Below are positions 14,923 to 22,569 of a DNA stretch of 38,076 nt, in pieces. Numbering within the stretch: the first letter of the stretch is position 1; the number at the start of each line of letters is the position of its first letter. The translations under genes were made by a program, and so were the position numbers. The stretch covers positions 1 through 38,076 of the forward strand of contig JAHJDQ010000150.1 of assembly GCA_018812355.1 (NCBI GenBank). Direction: 5' to 3'. Below the pieces are notes generated by a model. It was not told the DNA's origin, ran no database searches, and was given only the letters and a program-made list of their open reading frames with translations. Source of the stretch: Nanobdellota archaeon. GTDB taxonomy: Archaea; Nanobdellota; Nanobdellia; Woesearchaeales; GW2011-AR9.

Positions 14923-17124
14923 TTATAACTTTTTCCTTTTTAACAACAACGAATTAGTAATCACTGATACCGAACTTAAAGCCATCGCCCCGCCAGCGAT
15001 TACTGGATTAAGTAACCAACCTGTCCAGGGATATAAAACACCAGCGGCAATTGGTATTCCCAGTGAATTATAAAACAAGGCCCAGAACATATTCTGGCGA
15101 ATTTTACTCATCGTCATCTTACTTAACTTAATTGCTTTCGGAACATCTAAAAGATTATTCCGCATTAAAACCACATTACCTGTTTCCATTGCTACGTCCG
15201 TACCAGAACCCATGGCAATCCCAATATCAGCCTGTGCTAAAGCAGGAGCATCATTAATTCCATCTCCGACCATCGCTACTTTACCATCTTTCTGTAATCT
15301 TTTAACATACTTTACTTTATCTTCCGGAAGAACTTCCGCAAAATAATTCTTTATTCCTGCTTTTTTGGCAATCGCGGCAGCAGTTCTTTTATTATCTCCT
15401 GTAATCATGTAAACTTTAACACCTAACTCCTGCAATTTCTTAATGGCAAGAGGGGAGTCCGATTTAATTTCATCAGCTACAGCAATCACACCTAACACTT
15501 TCTTGCCTTCTGCCAGAATCATTGTTGTCTTTCCTTCACTTTCTAACTTAGAGATCTTTCCAGAGAAAGCAGCTAAACTCACTTTCTGTTCTTCCATTAA
15601 TCTTAAGTTTCCTAAATAATATTCTTTCTTTCCTAATTTTGCTTTTACTCCTCTTCCTGTTAAAGCTTTAAATCCATTAACTTTCTTCCAACTAACTTTC
15701 TTAGCTTGTGCTTTCTTAACAATCGCTTCCGCTTAAGGATGTTCAGAACTTTTTTCCATACTTCCAGCAATCTCTAACAACTTCTTCTCCGTAATTCCTT
15801 TTCCAACAACTAAATCGGTCACTTCCGGCTCGCCTTTAGTGATTGTTCCTGTTTTATCAAAGACCACATACTTCAATTTATGCGCAGTTTCTAACGCTTC
15901 TCCACCTTTAATTAAAATACCGTGCTTAGCTCCCTTACCCGTACCTACCATAATTGCTGTTGGCGTAGCAAGACCTAAAGCACAAGGACAAGCAATCACT
16001 AACACAGCAACAGCAGCAATAATTGCAAAGCCTACTTCTGCATGGAATAAAGAGAACCACACTGTAAATGTAATTAAAGCAATAAAAATTACGATGGGAA
16101 CGAAGTAAGCAGAAACATTATCTGCAAACCTTTGGATTGGCGCTTTTTTTGTCTGCGCATCTTCAATTAATTTAATGATTCTAGAAAGTGTCGTCTCACT
16201 ACCAACTTTTGTTGCTTTAAATTTAAAACTGCCTTGTTTGTTAATCGTCGAACCAATAACTAAATCCTTCTTGCCCTTCTCGACCGGAATACTCTCACCA
16301 GTAACAAGAGATTCATCTATCGTTGAATGACCTTCTGTAATCACACCATCAACAGGAATTTTCTCTCCGGGCTTAACAATAACAATATCATCTTTTTTAA
16401 CATCGTCAATGGGAATTTTAATTTCTTTACCGTTTCTAACTACAAGAGCAGTTTTTGCACCCATCTTCATTAACTTAGAGATTGCTTCTGAGGTTTTTCC
16501 TTTCGCCACCGCTTCCAAATACTTACCAAAAATAACTAAAGTAATCAAAACAGCAGAAGCTTCAAAATACTGATGTCCTTTAGCCGCAAATAAAACAACA
16601 TAAACAGAATAGAAATACGCTGCACTAGTACCCATGGCAATTAACGTATCCATATTAGAAGTTTTATTCTTTAAAGCAGCCCATGCCCCCTGATAAAATT
16701 GTCTTCCTACATAAAATTGGACTGGTGTTGCTAATGCCCACATAATATACTCTTGAAAAGGGATTGGATTCTTCATAAAAAACATTCCCAAAATAAAAGC
16801 AGGCACTCCAAAAATAGCACTCAGAATAACTTTAAATCTTAATCTTTTCAACTCTACTTTCTTTTTCTTCTCTTCTAGTGTAATCCCATGTCCCGCATGA
16901 TGTCCATGCTCTTTAATAATATGACCACCATAACCTTTTTTCTTAATCAACTCTAACAATTGATTTTCATTAGTTTGTTTTTCATCAAACTCAATCGCTG
17001 CTTTTTCTGTCGAGAAATTAACATTAGCAGTCTTGACTCCGACTTGTTTTTTCAAAGCTCGATCAATGATCGTTACGCAACTCTGGCAGTGCATTCCCGT
17101 AATATTAATCGTTGTTTTTTTCAT
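14923..17124 (-). pseudogene. copA: copper-translocating P1B-type ATPase interrupted by one in-frame TAA
   Basis: A heavy-metal ATPase of about 733 codons that would pump Cu(I) out of the cytoplasm. From the N-terminus it has an HMA domain with MHCQSC (11-16), a His-rich linker (73-79), TGES (275-278), the ion-binding CPC (379-381), DKTGT (423-427), SEHP (460-463) and GDGINDAP. The late YN and MALSSVS residues mark copper specificity. Codon 464 (15733-15735) is TAA, directly after SEHP, where relatives have Leu; the same frame then continues without other damage to 14923. TTA to TAA is one base. It may be a recent nonsense mutation, a sequencing error or a two-chain protein; an ATG at 15597 could start the second piece. 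The start overlaps the upstream gene by 4 bp (ATGA). Confidence 0.88.
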
Positions 17125-17348
17125 TTTTTAATCTTACACTCTTTACATCCCCAAATTTTTTCATAAATCTGGCAAGTAATACAATATCCAAATGTTGCTG
17201 AAATTAAAAACAAAATTCCCAAAACAGCAACAACATATTTTCCCCAGGAAAAGAACAATGCTGCAATCATAATCACACCAAAAACAACTCTAGTAAATCT
17301 AAATTTAGGTGGCAAGTTTGATTTAAAAATTTTATATTGTTTTTTCAT
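17121..17348 (-). CDS. small membrane protein, YgaP-like (DUF2892) type
   Basis: A 75-residue protein with two hydrophobic segments (about 19-38 and 39-58) and a C-terminal tail with four Cys (YCITC, then GCKEC). The FTRVVFG start of the first helix and the pair of closely spaced helices resemble the DUF2892/YgaP transmembrane domain, often found beside rhodanese or redox genes. The terminal Cys pairs could bind copper. Its stop overlaps the CopA start in ATGA, and its own start overlaps the gene upstream, so it belongs to the copper operon. The exact role is unknown. Confidence 0.72.
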   Translation of the reverse strand: MKKQYKIFKSNLPPKFRFTRVVFGVIMIAALFFSWGKYVVAVLGILFLISATFGYCITCQIYEKIWGCKECKIKK

Positions 17349-17656
17349 TTCAATCCCTTCCTCATTTCCTCAAACTTTTTTTTATTGATCTCTCCAGAAG
17401 CATACCTTTTTTTGAGGATTTCTAAAGAAGTTGATTTGTTTTCAGATAATTTTCTGTAGAGCCAGATAATTAAAAGAATGATTCCAATAATAACACTTAA
17501 CCAAAAGATCAAAGCAATAATCCAGAAAATCCACCAATAACCCCCACCATAATTAAACATCATTCCCGGACCCATATATTGTCCAGTATCAGCAAAAACT
17601 ATTTGGGCTGAGACAACAGTTACAATTAACAACAACATTTTTTTCATCATTGACAT
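17345..17656 (-). CDS. membrane protein with C-terminal SHOCT domain
   Basis: A 103-residue protein. A signal-like N-terminus is followed by a Gly/Met/Tyr/Trp-rich stretch (GPGMMFNYGGGYWW, about 29-42), one or two membrane segments (about 43-67) and a SHOCT domain (LEILKKRYASGEINKKKFEEM, residues 78-98). SHOCT domains are short oligomerisation motifs. The Met-rich extracytoplasmic piece could bind Cu(I), but that is inference. GGGGGG about eight bases before the ATG supports this start; ATGs at codons 3 and 4 are alternatives. It is the second gene of the ArsR-led copper operon. Confidence 0.78.
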   Translation of the reverse strand: MSMMKKMLLLIVTVVSAQIVFADTGQYMGPGMMFNYGGGYWWIFWIIALIFWLSVIIGIILLIIWLYRKLSENKSTSLEILKKRYASGEINKKKFEEMRKGLK

Positions 17657-17690
17657 TTTAATAACCCCCCAATTTTTAACTAGTCCAAAT

Positions 17691-18011
17691 CTAACGTTTT
17701 CCTTTCAGGATTTTACAACAATATTTTTTCATATGTTTGTCAATCATCTCTAATAAAGGTTTAATTGTTTGCCGATTAACGGAATAATAACGAAACTTAC
17801 CATTTTGTTCTGAAAAGACCATCCCGCAACGTTCTAAGCGCTTAAGATTATGACTGACCATGGTCTGTTCAAATCCTGTCGTTTGACAGATTTCACTAAC
17901 ACTTTTATTTCCATGGCGTAAAGTATTGATAATTTTTAATCTATTCTCATTTGCTAGAGAACTGAAAAATATTTTATACGCTCCGTCTTTCTTACATGAT
18001 TGTTTTGACAT
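17691..18011 (-). CDS. ArsR-family winged-helix repressor
   Basis: A 106-residue cytoplasmic DNA-binding protein of the ArsR/SmtB family with the normal length and core (SSLANENRLKIINTL, then SEICQTTGFEQTMVSHNLKRLERCGMV). Family members release DNA when metal or a redox signal binds. Candidate sensing residues are Cys6 near the N-terminus, Cys42, Cys62 and the Cys-Cys pair near residue 98. It leads the copper operon (SHOCT protein, YgaP-like, CopA, VKOR), so copper is the likely inducer, though thiol stress is possible. An inverted repeat between its TATA box and start codon is a good autoregulatory operator. The start at 18011 fits a leaderless transcript. Confidence 0.9.
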   Translation of the reverse strand: MSKQSCKKDGAYKIFFSSLANENRLKIINTLRHGNKSVSEICQTTGFEQTMVSHNLKRLERCGMVFSEQNGKFRYYSVNRQTIKPLLEMIDKHMKKYCCKILKGKR

Positions 18012-18040
18012 ATGATAAATAAGTCATACTACTATATAAA
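18011..18040 (-). promoter_or_regulatory. arsR promoter with inverted-repeat operator
   Basis: TATGA (18011-18015) and TCATA (18024-18028) form a 5-8-5 inverted repeat that touches the start codon. The TATA box (TTTATATAGT on the - strand, 18031-18040) lies about 25 nt from the start. A repressor on this site would block initiation. The TATA box overlaps the end of the methyltransferase gene. Confidence 0.6.
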
Positions 18041-18679
18041 CTTTGTGGAACTTTTTTTGGTTTTTTTCATTTCAATCATTTTGAACACATCTCTCCAGGC
18101 TAGATTTTTCTCTGTAATTATCTGAAGACGACTTTTTTTAATCGTGCCTAGAGTGTCTCGATTAATATTAAAACCAAATAAAGATCTAGTAAAAGGATTA
18201 TGTAACCATTGAAATAGTGCCATTAGTCTGTTCTTACTTAAAACATGTTCCAAAAGTAGTATCCTCCCTTCTTTCTTGAGAACACGTTTCATTTCTGAAA
18301 GCACGGTTTGCTGATCAGCAACAGAACAAAGAACAAATGTGGCAACAATATAATCAAATGAATTATCGGGAAAAGTAAATTTTTCTGAGCCGACAACTTT
18401 AAATTTAACTTTGAAATTTATTTTTTCAGCCTTTTTTTCAGCTTTTTTTAACATCCCTCCACTAATATCAATTGCGGTTAATTCTACTCGGTTATGGTTA
18501 TAATAAGGCAGATTCTTACCGGTTCCTACACCAACTTCTAATACTTTTCCTTTAATATTACTCAAGAGCTTCTTCCGCCATTTACTAAAATATTTTTTTT
18601 CAATAGGTGTTTCGACAAAATCATAAATAGTTGAAAATCTGTTATACCTTTTCCCAATTTTTTTAATAGTTGTTTTCAT
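18032..18679 (-). CDS. class I SAM-dependent methyltransferase, UbiE/Methyltransf_11 type
   Basis: A 215-residue Rossmann-fold methyltransferase. The SAM-binding motif VLEVGVGTGKNLPYY (46-60) is clear, followed by the acidic ribose contact in LTAIDIS (about 68-74) and the post-motif region FDYIVATFVLCSV and EGRILLLEH. The substrate is unknown; relatives methylate quinones, lipids or small molecules, and some sit beside metal-resistance genes. It follows the thioredoxin-like lipoprotein gene by 65 nt on the same strand, so it may be the last gene of the DUF2318-led operon or separate. Its last bases contain the TATA box of arsR. Confidence 0.85.
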   Translation of the reverse strand: MKTTIKKIGKRYNRFSTIYDFVETPIEKKYFSKWRKKLLSNIKGKVLEVGVGTGKNLPYYNHNRVELTAIDISGGMLKKAEKKAEKINFKVKFKVVGSEKFTFPDNSFDYIVATFVLCSVADQQTVLSEMKRVLKKEGRILLLEHVLSKNRLMALFQWLHNPFTRSLFGFNINRDTLGTIKKSRLQIITEKNLAWRDVFKMIEMKKTKKSSTKFI

Positions 18680-18744
18680 TTGAAAATAAAAAATAATATT
18701 TTAATTCTTTACAATTACGGGAATAAAAAATAAAATCTAAACAA

Positions 18745-19074
18745 TCAACACCCCGCTAAAGAAGCTAACCTCTCTAATGGTTGTTCTCCAGGATAATTCT
18801 TCCCTTTAACACTCCAAGTAGGATATCCAGTTACTCCCGCATCTGTACAGGCATCTTTGTTTTGATCACAATCAATATAATTTACATACTGAAAAGATTT
18901 TCCAAAAGCAGCTTTCTGATTCTGACAATGACTGCACCATTCTGTTCCATACATCACGACTTCGTTCTCAGTTAAACATTGTGCTAAGGCATCATAATTT
19001 TCGGATCCTGAAGAACATCCGACAATAATCAACATCGCCAATAAACTAACCACTATCATTATTTTTTTAATCAT
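18745..19074 (-). CDS. thioredoxin-like lipoprotein
   Basis: A 109-residue lipoprotein with a lipobox IVGC (Cys20) and a compact thioredoxin-like domain with WCSHC (46-50) and the cis-Pro GYPTW turn (about 80-84). It closely resembles the thioredoxin module fused to VKOR in some bacteria (LAQCLTEN, WCSHC, YIDCD, SLAGC), so it may be the electron donor or acceptor of the separate VKOR at 14447-14899. It would work on the outer membrane face. I start at the ATG at 19074: GGAGGTTAAG lies just upstream and the preceding gene stops two bases before. An in-frame upstream ATG at 19137 would run through the Gly/Cys tail of that gene and is unlikely. Confidence 0.87.
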   Translation of the reverse strand: MIKKIMIVVSLLAMLIIVGCSSGSENYDALAQCLTENEVVMYGTEWCSHCQNQKAAFGKSFQYVNYIDCDQNKDACTDAGVTGYPTWSVKGKNYPGEQPLERLASLAGC

Positions 19075-19075
19075 C

Positions 19076-20509
19076 TTAACCTCCACAACCGCAGCCTCCT
19101 CCTCCGCCACCACAACTCCCTCCTGAAGGAACTTCAATATTATTTAATTCTTCCTGTACAGAATTAACATCAAGATTATCTTTAACCACAAATACTCCTG
19201 GAATCATGCCCATCCAGCAGCTCCAGGAAATTGTTCCTGTTTCTGTCGGCGTAAATTCAATTACTTGTTCTCCTTTTTTAATGTCAAACTTCAATCCTAA
19301 CTTCGGAACTTGAATCGCGTTATTACATCCATTAATTTCCTTACCTTCAATAATCCATTTTACGGGAACATCTTTTTGTAAGACAAATTTATCCGGTTCC
19401 CAACCATAACGGTTTACTTCCATTCTGATTTCTTGATAACCCTCATTTAAAACTAGTCCTCCCGTGGGGGAACTGTCCTCGCCTAAAACAGTAAAACCAG
19501 ATGTCAAAGAATTTAAATCATAACCAGAACCGGTAAGTGCTAAACCGCGATTAATCATAATCAAACCAAGAACTATTACGACAACTCCAGACGCTTTCAA
19601 GATTTTATGGGTGGCTTTCTTACTAATGATACTAGTAAGATAACCAAAACCAAGCATTACTGGTAGAGTGCCGAGAGCAAAGACAAACAATAATTTTGCC
19701 CCTTCTAACCAACTTCCCGTTCCTGCTGCCATAATATAAATCGCTTGCAATGGACCACAGGCAATCATTAAACCGTTTAACAAACCAATCACTAACGGAT
19801 TATTAGAATGGGTTTTTGATTCTTTACCAACAAACTTACTTACAAACTTAGGCATTCTTATCTGAAATTTTCTTAAAGCTGGAATCACATTCAACATTTT
19901 CAACCCGAAAATTACTAAAAATAATCCTGCTATAATTCCGGCTCCTCCTCTCATCGCCGGAGTAAAGGCAATAATACTTCCTAATAATCCAAAAGCTGCT
20001 CCAATCACAGTATAAGATATTAATTTACCAATTCCATACGATAAATGTAATCTTGCTGGTTTCTTACCTTCCTCTGCTCCTTTAGCCGTATAAGAAACCA
20101 CAAAACCGCCGCACATCCCGACACAATGAAACCCAGTCAATAAACCCACGACAAATAATAATCCATAACTCATTCCTGCACTAATTGCCGGAAGTTGAAT
20201 CTTCCCATAAATTGTCCAGGCAAAATAAATTACTAAAATAAAACCAATTCCGGCAAAAGCCCAACCTAACCAACTATTTTTCTTGTTCCCATCAAAATCT
20301 TTACACAGATAACCTTTATCTTCAATCGCTTTTTTAATCTCGCCTAAAGATACCACTGCTGGATCATACTCAATCTCTGTCTTTTCAGTAGCGTAATCAA
20401 CATCAATTCCTTTTACTCCCTTTAATTTTAAAACTTGCTTCGCAATAATCTTCTCACAACTATGACAAGTCATTCCTGCAGTTTTAATTGTTTTTTTTGT
20501 TAATACCAT
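19076..20509 (-). CDS. HMA domain, TauE/SafE-type membrane domain, cupredoxin and Gly/Cys tail fusion
   Basis: A 477-residue membrane protein. Residues 3-70 are an HMA copper-binding domain (MTCHSC, 13-18). Residues about 78-340 are a UreH/SafE-type membrane domain with the diagnostic GFHCVGMCGGF (about 124-134), related to DsbD-like and copper-handling proteins. Residues about 360-452 are a cupredoxin-like domain with NGCNN and SCWMGM. The tail (462-477) is Gly/Cys-rich with four Cys. The order suggests copper or electrons enter from a cytoplasmic HMA, pass through the membrane part and reach an outside copper domain (inference). Such HMA-TauE-cupredoxin fusions exist in bacteria; the Cys tail is unusual. 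It lies in the middle of an operon, and a second HMA protein is just upstream. Confidence 0.9.
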   Translation of the reverse strand: MVLTKKTIKTAGMTCHSCEKIIAKQVLKLKGVKGIDVDYATEKTEIEYDPAVVSLGEIKKAIEDKGYLCKDFDGNKKNSWLGWAFAGIGFILVIYFAWTIYGKIQLPAISAGMSYGLLFVVGLLTGFHCVGMCGGFVVSYTAKGAEEGKKPARLHLSYGIGKLISYTVIGAAFGLLGSIIAFTPAMRGGAGIIAGLFLVIFGLKMLNVIPALRKFQIRMPKFVSKFVGKESKTHSNNPLVIGLLNGLMIACGPLQAIYIMAAGTGSWLEGAKLLFVFALGTLPVMLGFGYLTSIISKKATHKILKASGVVVIVLGLIMINRGLALTGSGYDLNSLTSGFTVLGEDSSPTGGLVLNEGYQEIRMEVNRYGWEPDKFVLQKDVPVKWIIEGKEINGCNNAIQVPKLGLKFDIKKGEQVIEFTPTETGTISWSCWMGMIPGVFVVKDNLDVNSVQEELNNIEVPSGGSCGGGGGGCGCGG

Positions 20510-20546
20510 TTTGTTTTTTCAAATAAAAAAATAAAAATAAAAATTT

Positions 20547-20750
20547 TTATTCTACTTTGTAGCCCTCCTTTTTGATTGCTTGCTTAATCTTTTCAGCAGT
20601 AATCTTTTTCTCATCAAACTCAATCACTGCTTTTCCGGATTTGGCATCGATCTTACTTTTCTTAACACCTAAATCTTCCAAGGCATCTGCAATCAACATT
20701 GCACAACTATTACAGTGCATCCCTTTAATCTTTAAGTTTATTTCAGCCAT
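20547..20750 (-). CDS. copZ: HMA-domain copper chaperone
   Basis: A 67-residue stand-alone heavy-metal-associated domain of CopZ type with MHCNSC near the N-terminus and the usual ferredoxin-like beta-alpha-beta pattern ending in GYKVE. It would carry Cu(I) in the cytoplasm, probably to CopA or to the HMA end of the fusion protein downstream. The start at 20750 is preferred: GAGAGG lies six bases upstream. An in-frame ATG at 20780 would overlap the DsbA gene and add ten residues without family similarity. It follows the DsbA stop by ten bases. The gene symbol reflects family, not proven function. Confidence 0.88.
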   Translation of the reverse strand: MAEINLKIKGMHCNSCAMLIADALEDLGVKKSKIDAKSGKAVIEFDEKKITAEKIKQAIKKEGYKVE

Positions 20751-20760
20751 GTTTTTCCTC

Positions 20761-21648
20761 TCAATTAAGTTCTGCTTCAATCACTTGCGCAAACGCTGCG
20801 AAAGGTTGTGCACCAGAGATTAGTTTACCATTAACAATAAATCCCGGAGTTCCACTAATTCCTGCTCTTTGTCCGTCAGAAAAGTCTTTTCGAACTTCTC
20901 CTGCCATTGCTCCTGAATCTAAACAAGTGTTAAATTCAGCAGTATCTAAACCAATACTCGCAGCATAACTTTTGAAAGCAGTTACTCCTCCACTAACACC
21001 ATTCTCAAACAACTTATCATGCATTTCAAAATATTTGTCTTGCTCACCAGCACATTCAGCGGCTTCTGCTGCTTTTTGGGCATTTTGATGGAAACTTAAC
21101 GGGAAGTCTCGATAAATTAATTTAACCTTACCAGTCTCAATATACTCAGATCTTAATTGTTGTAAAGTGCCACTATAAAATTTTTCACAGAATGGACATT
21201 CATAATCACTCCACTCTACTATTGTTACGGGCGCATCTTCATCTCCTTCAATTGCATCGTCATCAATTAAAGCTTCCATGTCTACGGCTGCTGCTGCTGC
21301 GCTCGGCGCATTATCTACTCCTGTCGGCAAATCGCCATCATCTGTATTAACGACAACACTTCCATCAGGAAGTTTCACAGCAATGAATAACAACAAAGCA
21401 ATCTGCACAATTACTGCAGCTGCTAAAAATTTCTGAAAACTGTTTAAACCTTTATCCGAACAACATTCTTTTTTCTCAGCAACCCGATGATGTGGTTTAT
21501 GGTGTTCTGGCTTGTGTTTTTTTCCTTCATGATATTCATGAATTTTTTGCTCATGTGGTTTGTGTTCTTTATGTTCTGGAACATGATGTCCCTTATCTTC
21601 AGAGGGCTTATGCTCATGTTCGCCTCCTTCTTTTTCAAAATGTGTCAT
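20761..21648 (-). CDS. DsbA-like thiol oxidoreductase with His-rich cytoplasmic tail
   Basis: A 295-residue bitopic protein. The first 55 residues hold 15 His, mixed with Lys and Glu, followed by a Cys pair (62-63) and a membrane helix (about 71-92). The extracytoplasmic DsbA domain has CPFC (151-154), the RDFPL segment, an AAECAGEQDKYFEMHD block and the SGTPGF cis-Pro turn, much like the paralogue at 2813-4375. It probably oxidises cysteines of exported proteins, recharged by VKOR. The His-rich tail faces the cytoplasm and could bind or sense Cu, Ni or Zn (inference). It lies between two HMA genes, which fits a copper link. No cupredoxin domain is present here. Confidence 0.9.
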   Translation of the reverse strand: MTHFEKEGGEHEHKPSEDKGHHVPEHKEHKPHEQKIHEYHEGKKHKPEHHKPHHRVAEKKECCSDKGLNSFQKFLAAAVIVQIALLLFIAVKLPDGSVVVNTDDGDLPTGVDNAPSAAAAAVDMEALIDDDAIEGDEDAPVTIVEWSDYECPFCEKFYSGTLQQLRSEYIETGKVKLIYRDFPLSFHQNAQKAAEAAECAGEQDKYFEMHDKLFENGVSGGVTAFKSYAASIGLDTAEFNTCLDSGAMAGEVRKDFSDGQRAGISGTPGFIVNGKLISGAQPFAAFAQVIEAELN

Positions 21649-21712
21649 TTTTTCTTACCTCAAATTAATTTTCAATTAATTCTCTCTTGCTCCTTTATTA
21701 ATATTATTATTT

Positions 21713-21934
21713 TTAATTGATTATTTTTTGCATCATCACTTTGTAACCTTCTTCCTCAATTCCATCTCTAATTCTGTTTGGAGTTAAATGTCTATCATCA
21801 AAGTCCACTCTTACTATGCCCTTATCTTTATCTGCTTTACTTTTCTTAACTCCTAAATCTTCCAAAGCATCACTAATTAATATTTCACAACTATGGCAAT
21901 GGATGCCATCAACCCTAAATATTGCAGTTTTCAT
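21713..21934 (-). CDS. HMA-domain protein, second copper chaperone
   Basis: A 73-residue HMA-fold protein with IHCHSC as metal-binding loop in place of the usual MxCxxC, then ISDALEDLGVKKSKAD, nearly identical to a stretch of the CopZ-like protein at 20547-20750, so the two are recent paralogues. The Met-to-Ile change and the added His could alter metal preference. GGTGGTGAT just upstream supports the start. The start overlaps the stop of a 27-residue membrane peptide gene in ATGA. It heads the HMA-DsbA-HMA-TauE series. Confidence 0.87.
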   Translation of the reverse strand: MKTAIFRVDGIHCHSCEILISDALEDLGVKKSKADKDKGIVRVDFDDRHLTPNRIRDGIEEEGYKVMMQKIIN

Positions 21935-22014
21935 TTATCACCACCCATTTTGTTTTTATTTATGTACCAAATAATCACCCCAATTAAAGCTATAACTAAT
22001 ATTAGTCCAAACAT
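21931..22014 (-). CDS. 27-residue single-pass membrane peptide
   Basis: A very short gene seen directly in the sequence. GGAGGGGGG lies three bases before its ATG at 22014. The product is MFGLILVIALIGVIIWYI followed by a basic, polar tail, thus one membrane helix with a cytoplasmic C-terminus. Its stop overlaps the start of the HMA protein (ATGA). The strong ribosome-binding site and the overlap at both operon joints argue that it is real. Function is unknown; it may be a subunit or assembly factor of the copper/thiol complex. Confidence 0.72.
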   Translation of the reverse strand: MFGLILVIALIGVIIWYINKNKMGGDK

Positions 22015-22027
22015 TTTCCCCCCTCCT

Positions 22028-22501
22028 TCAAGCAAACCTCGACTTGCCTGCTTCTATCTCCGCAGTTTTAATAACTACATTCCCATCTTCAATTGTATGA
22101 CTGAGATAACTCGGCCAGCACCCATAACCTTTATTCTTTGATCCTAAACCGTCAATACTAAACACTCTTCCACAATTATTACATTTAATATCCCTGCCTT
22201 GTTGGACATAACCTTTATAGCCGCCGCAAACATCACAAGCATCGAAAGCAGTTCTTACTTTACCATCCGAACCTCTTACTGCAAAGTATGTTATTGTAAC
22301 ACCATTAGCATCATAATTATATTTCTTGACTGTATTAGTAACATCGTCTAATGGAATCTTAACTACATCATCACCAACAAAATTACTATCTTCAATTGCT
22401 GCACCTGTAACACTATTATTAGTATCACTCCCAGAACAACCAACAATAGCAATTAAAGCTAACATCATCAATCCAATCATAATTTTTTTAATCATTTTCA
22501 C
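22028..22501 (-). CDS. DUF2318 domain lipoprotein (FtrD-like)
   Basis: A 157-residue lipoprotein with lipobox IVGC (Cys22), a VTGAA motif at 31-35 and a DUF2318 domain. The domain shows FDACDVCGGYKGY, then CNNCGR and a late GC, the Cys pattern of FtrD-type proteins thought to bind metal or a redox cofactor and linked in bacteria to iron and copper uptake. A GTG at 22501 and an ATG at 22495 are both possible starts; GAGG lies closer to the GTG. It leads the second operon of the island, with a TATA box near 22531-22540 and palindromes on both sides of it. The 27-residue peptide gene follows after 13 nt. Confidence 0.86.
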   Translation of the reverse strand: MKMIKKIMIGLMMLALIAIVGCSGSDTNNSVTGAAIEDSNFVGDDVVKIPLDDVTNTVKKYNYDANGVTITYFAVRGSDGKVRTAFDACDVCGGYKGYVQQGRDIKCNNCGRVFSIDGLGSKNKGYGCWPSYLSHTIEDGNVVIKTAEIEAGKSRFA

Positions 22502-22515
22502 ATAAACCTCTCTAC

Positions 22516-22562
22516 TTTCAAGAATGAAACGCTTTATAAAAGATGTAGTGAAACTAGTTTCA
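22516..22562 (-). promoter_or_regulatory. promoter of the DUF2318 operon with two TGAAA inverted repeats
   Basis: The TATA-like TTTATAAAGC (- strand, 22531-22540) lies between two inverted repeats. TGAAACTAGTTTCA (22549-22562) is a perfect 14-bp palindrome upstream. TTTCA-N4-TGAAA (22516-22529) lies at the expected start of transcription. Both use the half-site TGAAA, in opposite arrangement. They look like operator sites for a dimeric regulator. Confidence 0.6.
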
Positions 22563-22569
22563 GAAGTAA

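Noticed and set aside
15733..15735. Recoded stop (selenocysteine or pyrrolysine) in copA
   Set aside because: The stop is TAA, while Sec uses TGA and Pyl uses TAG, and relatives have Leu at this position.
19075..19137. Longer start for the thioredoxin-like lipoprotein
   Set aside because: It would read the Gly/Cys tail of the previous gene in another frame and destroy the lipoprotein signal.
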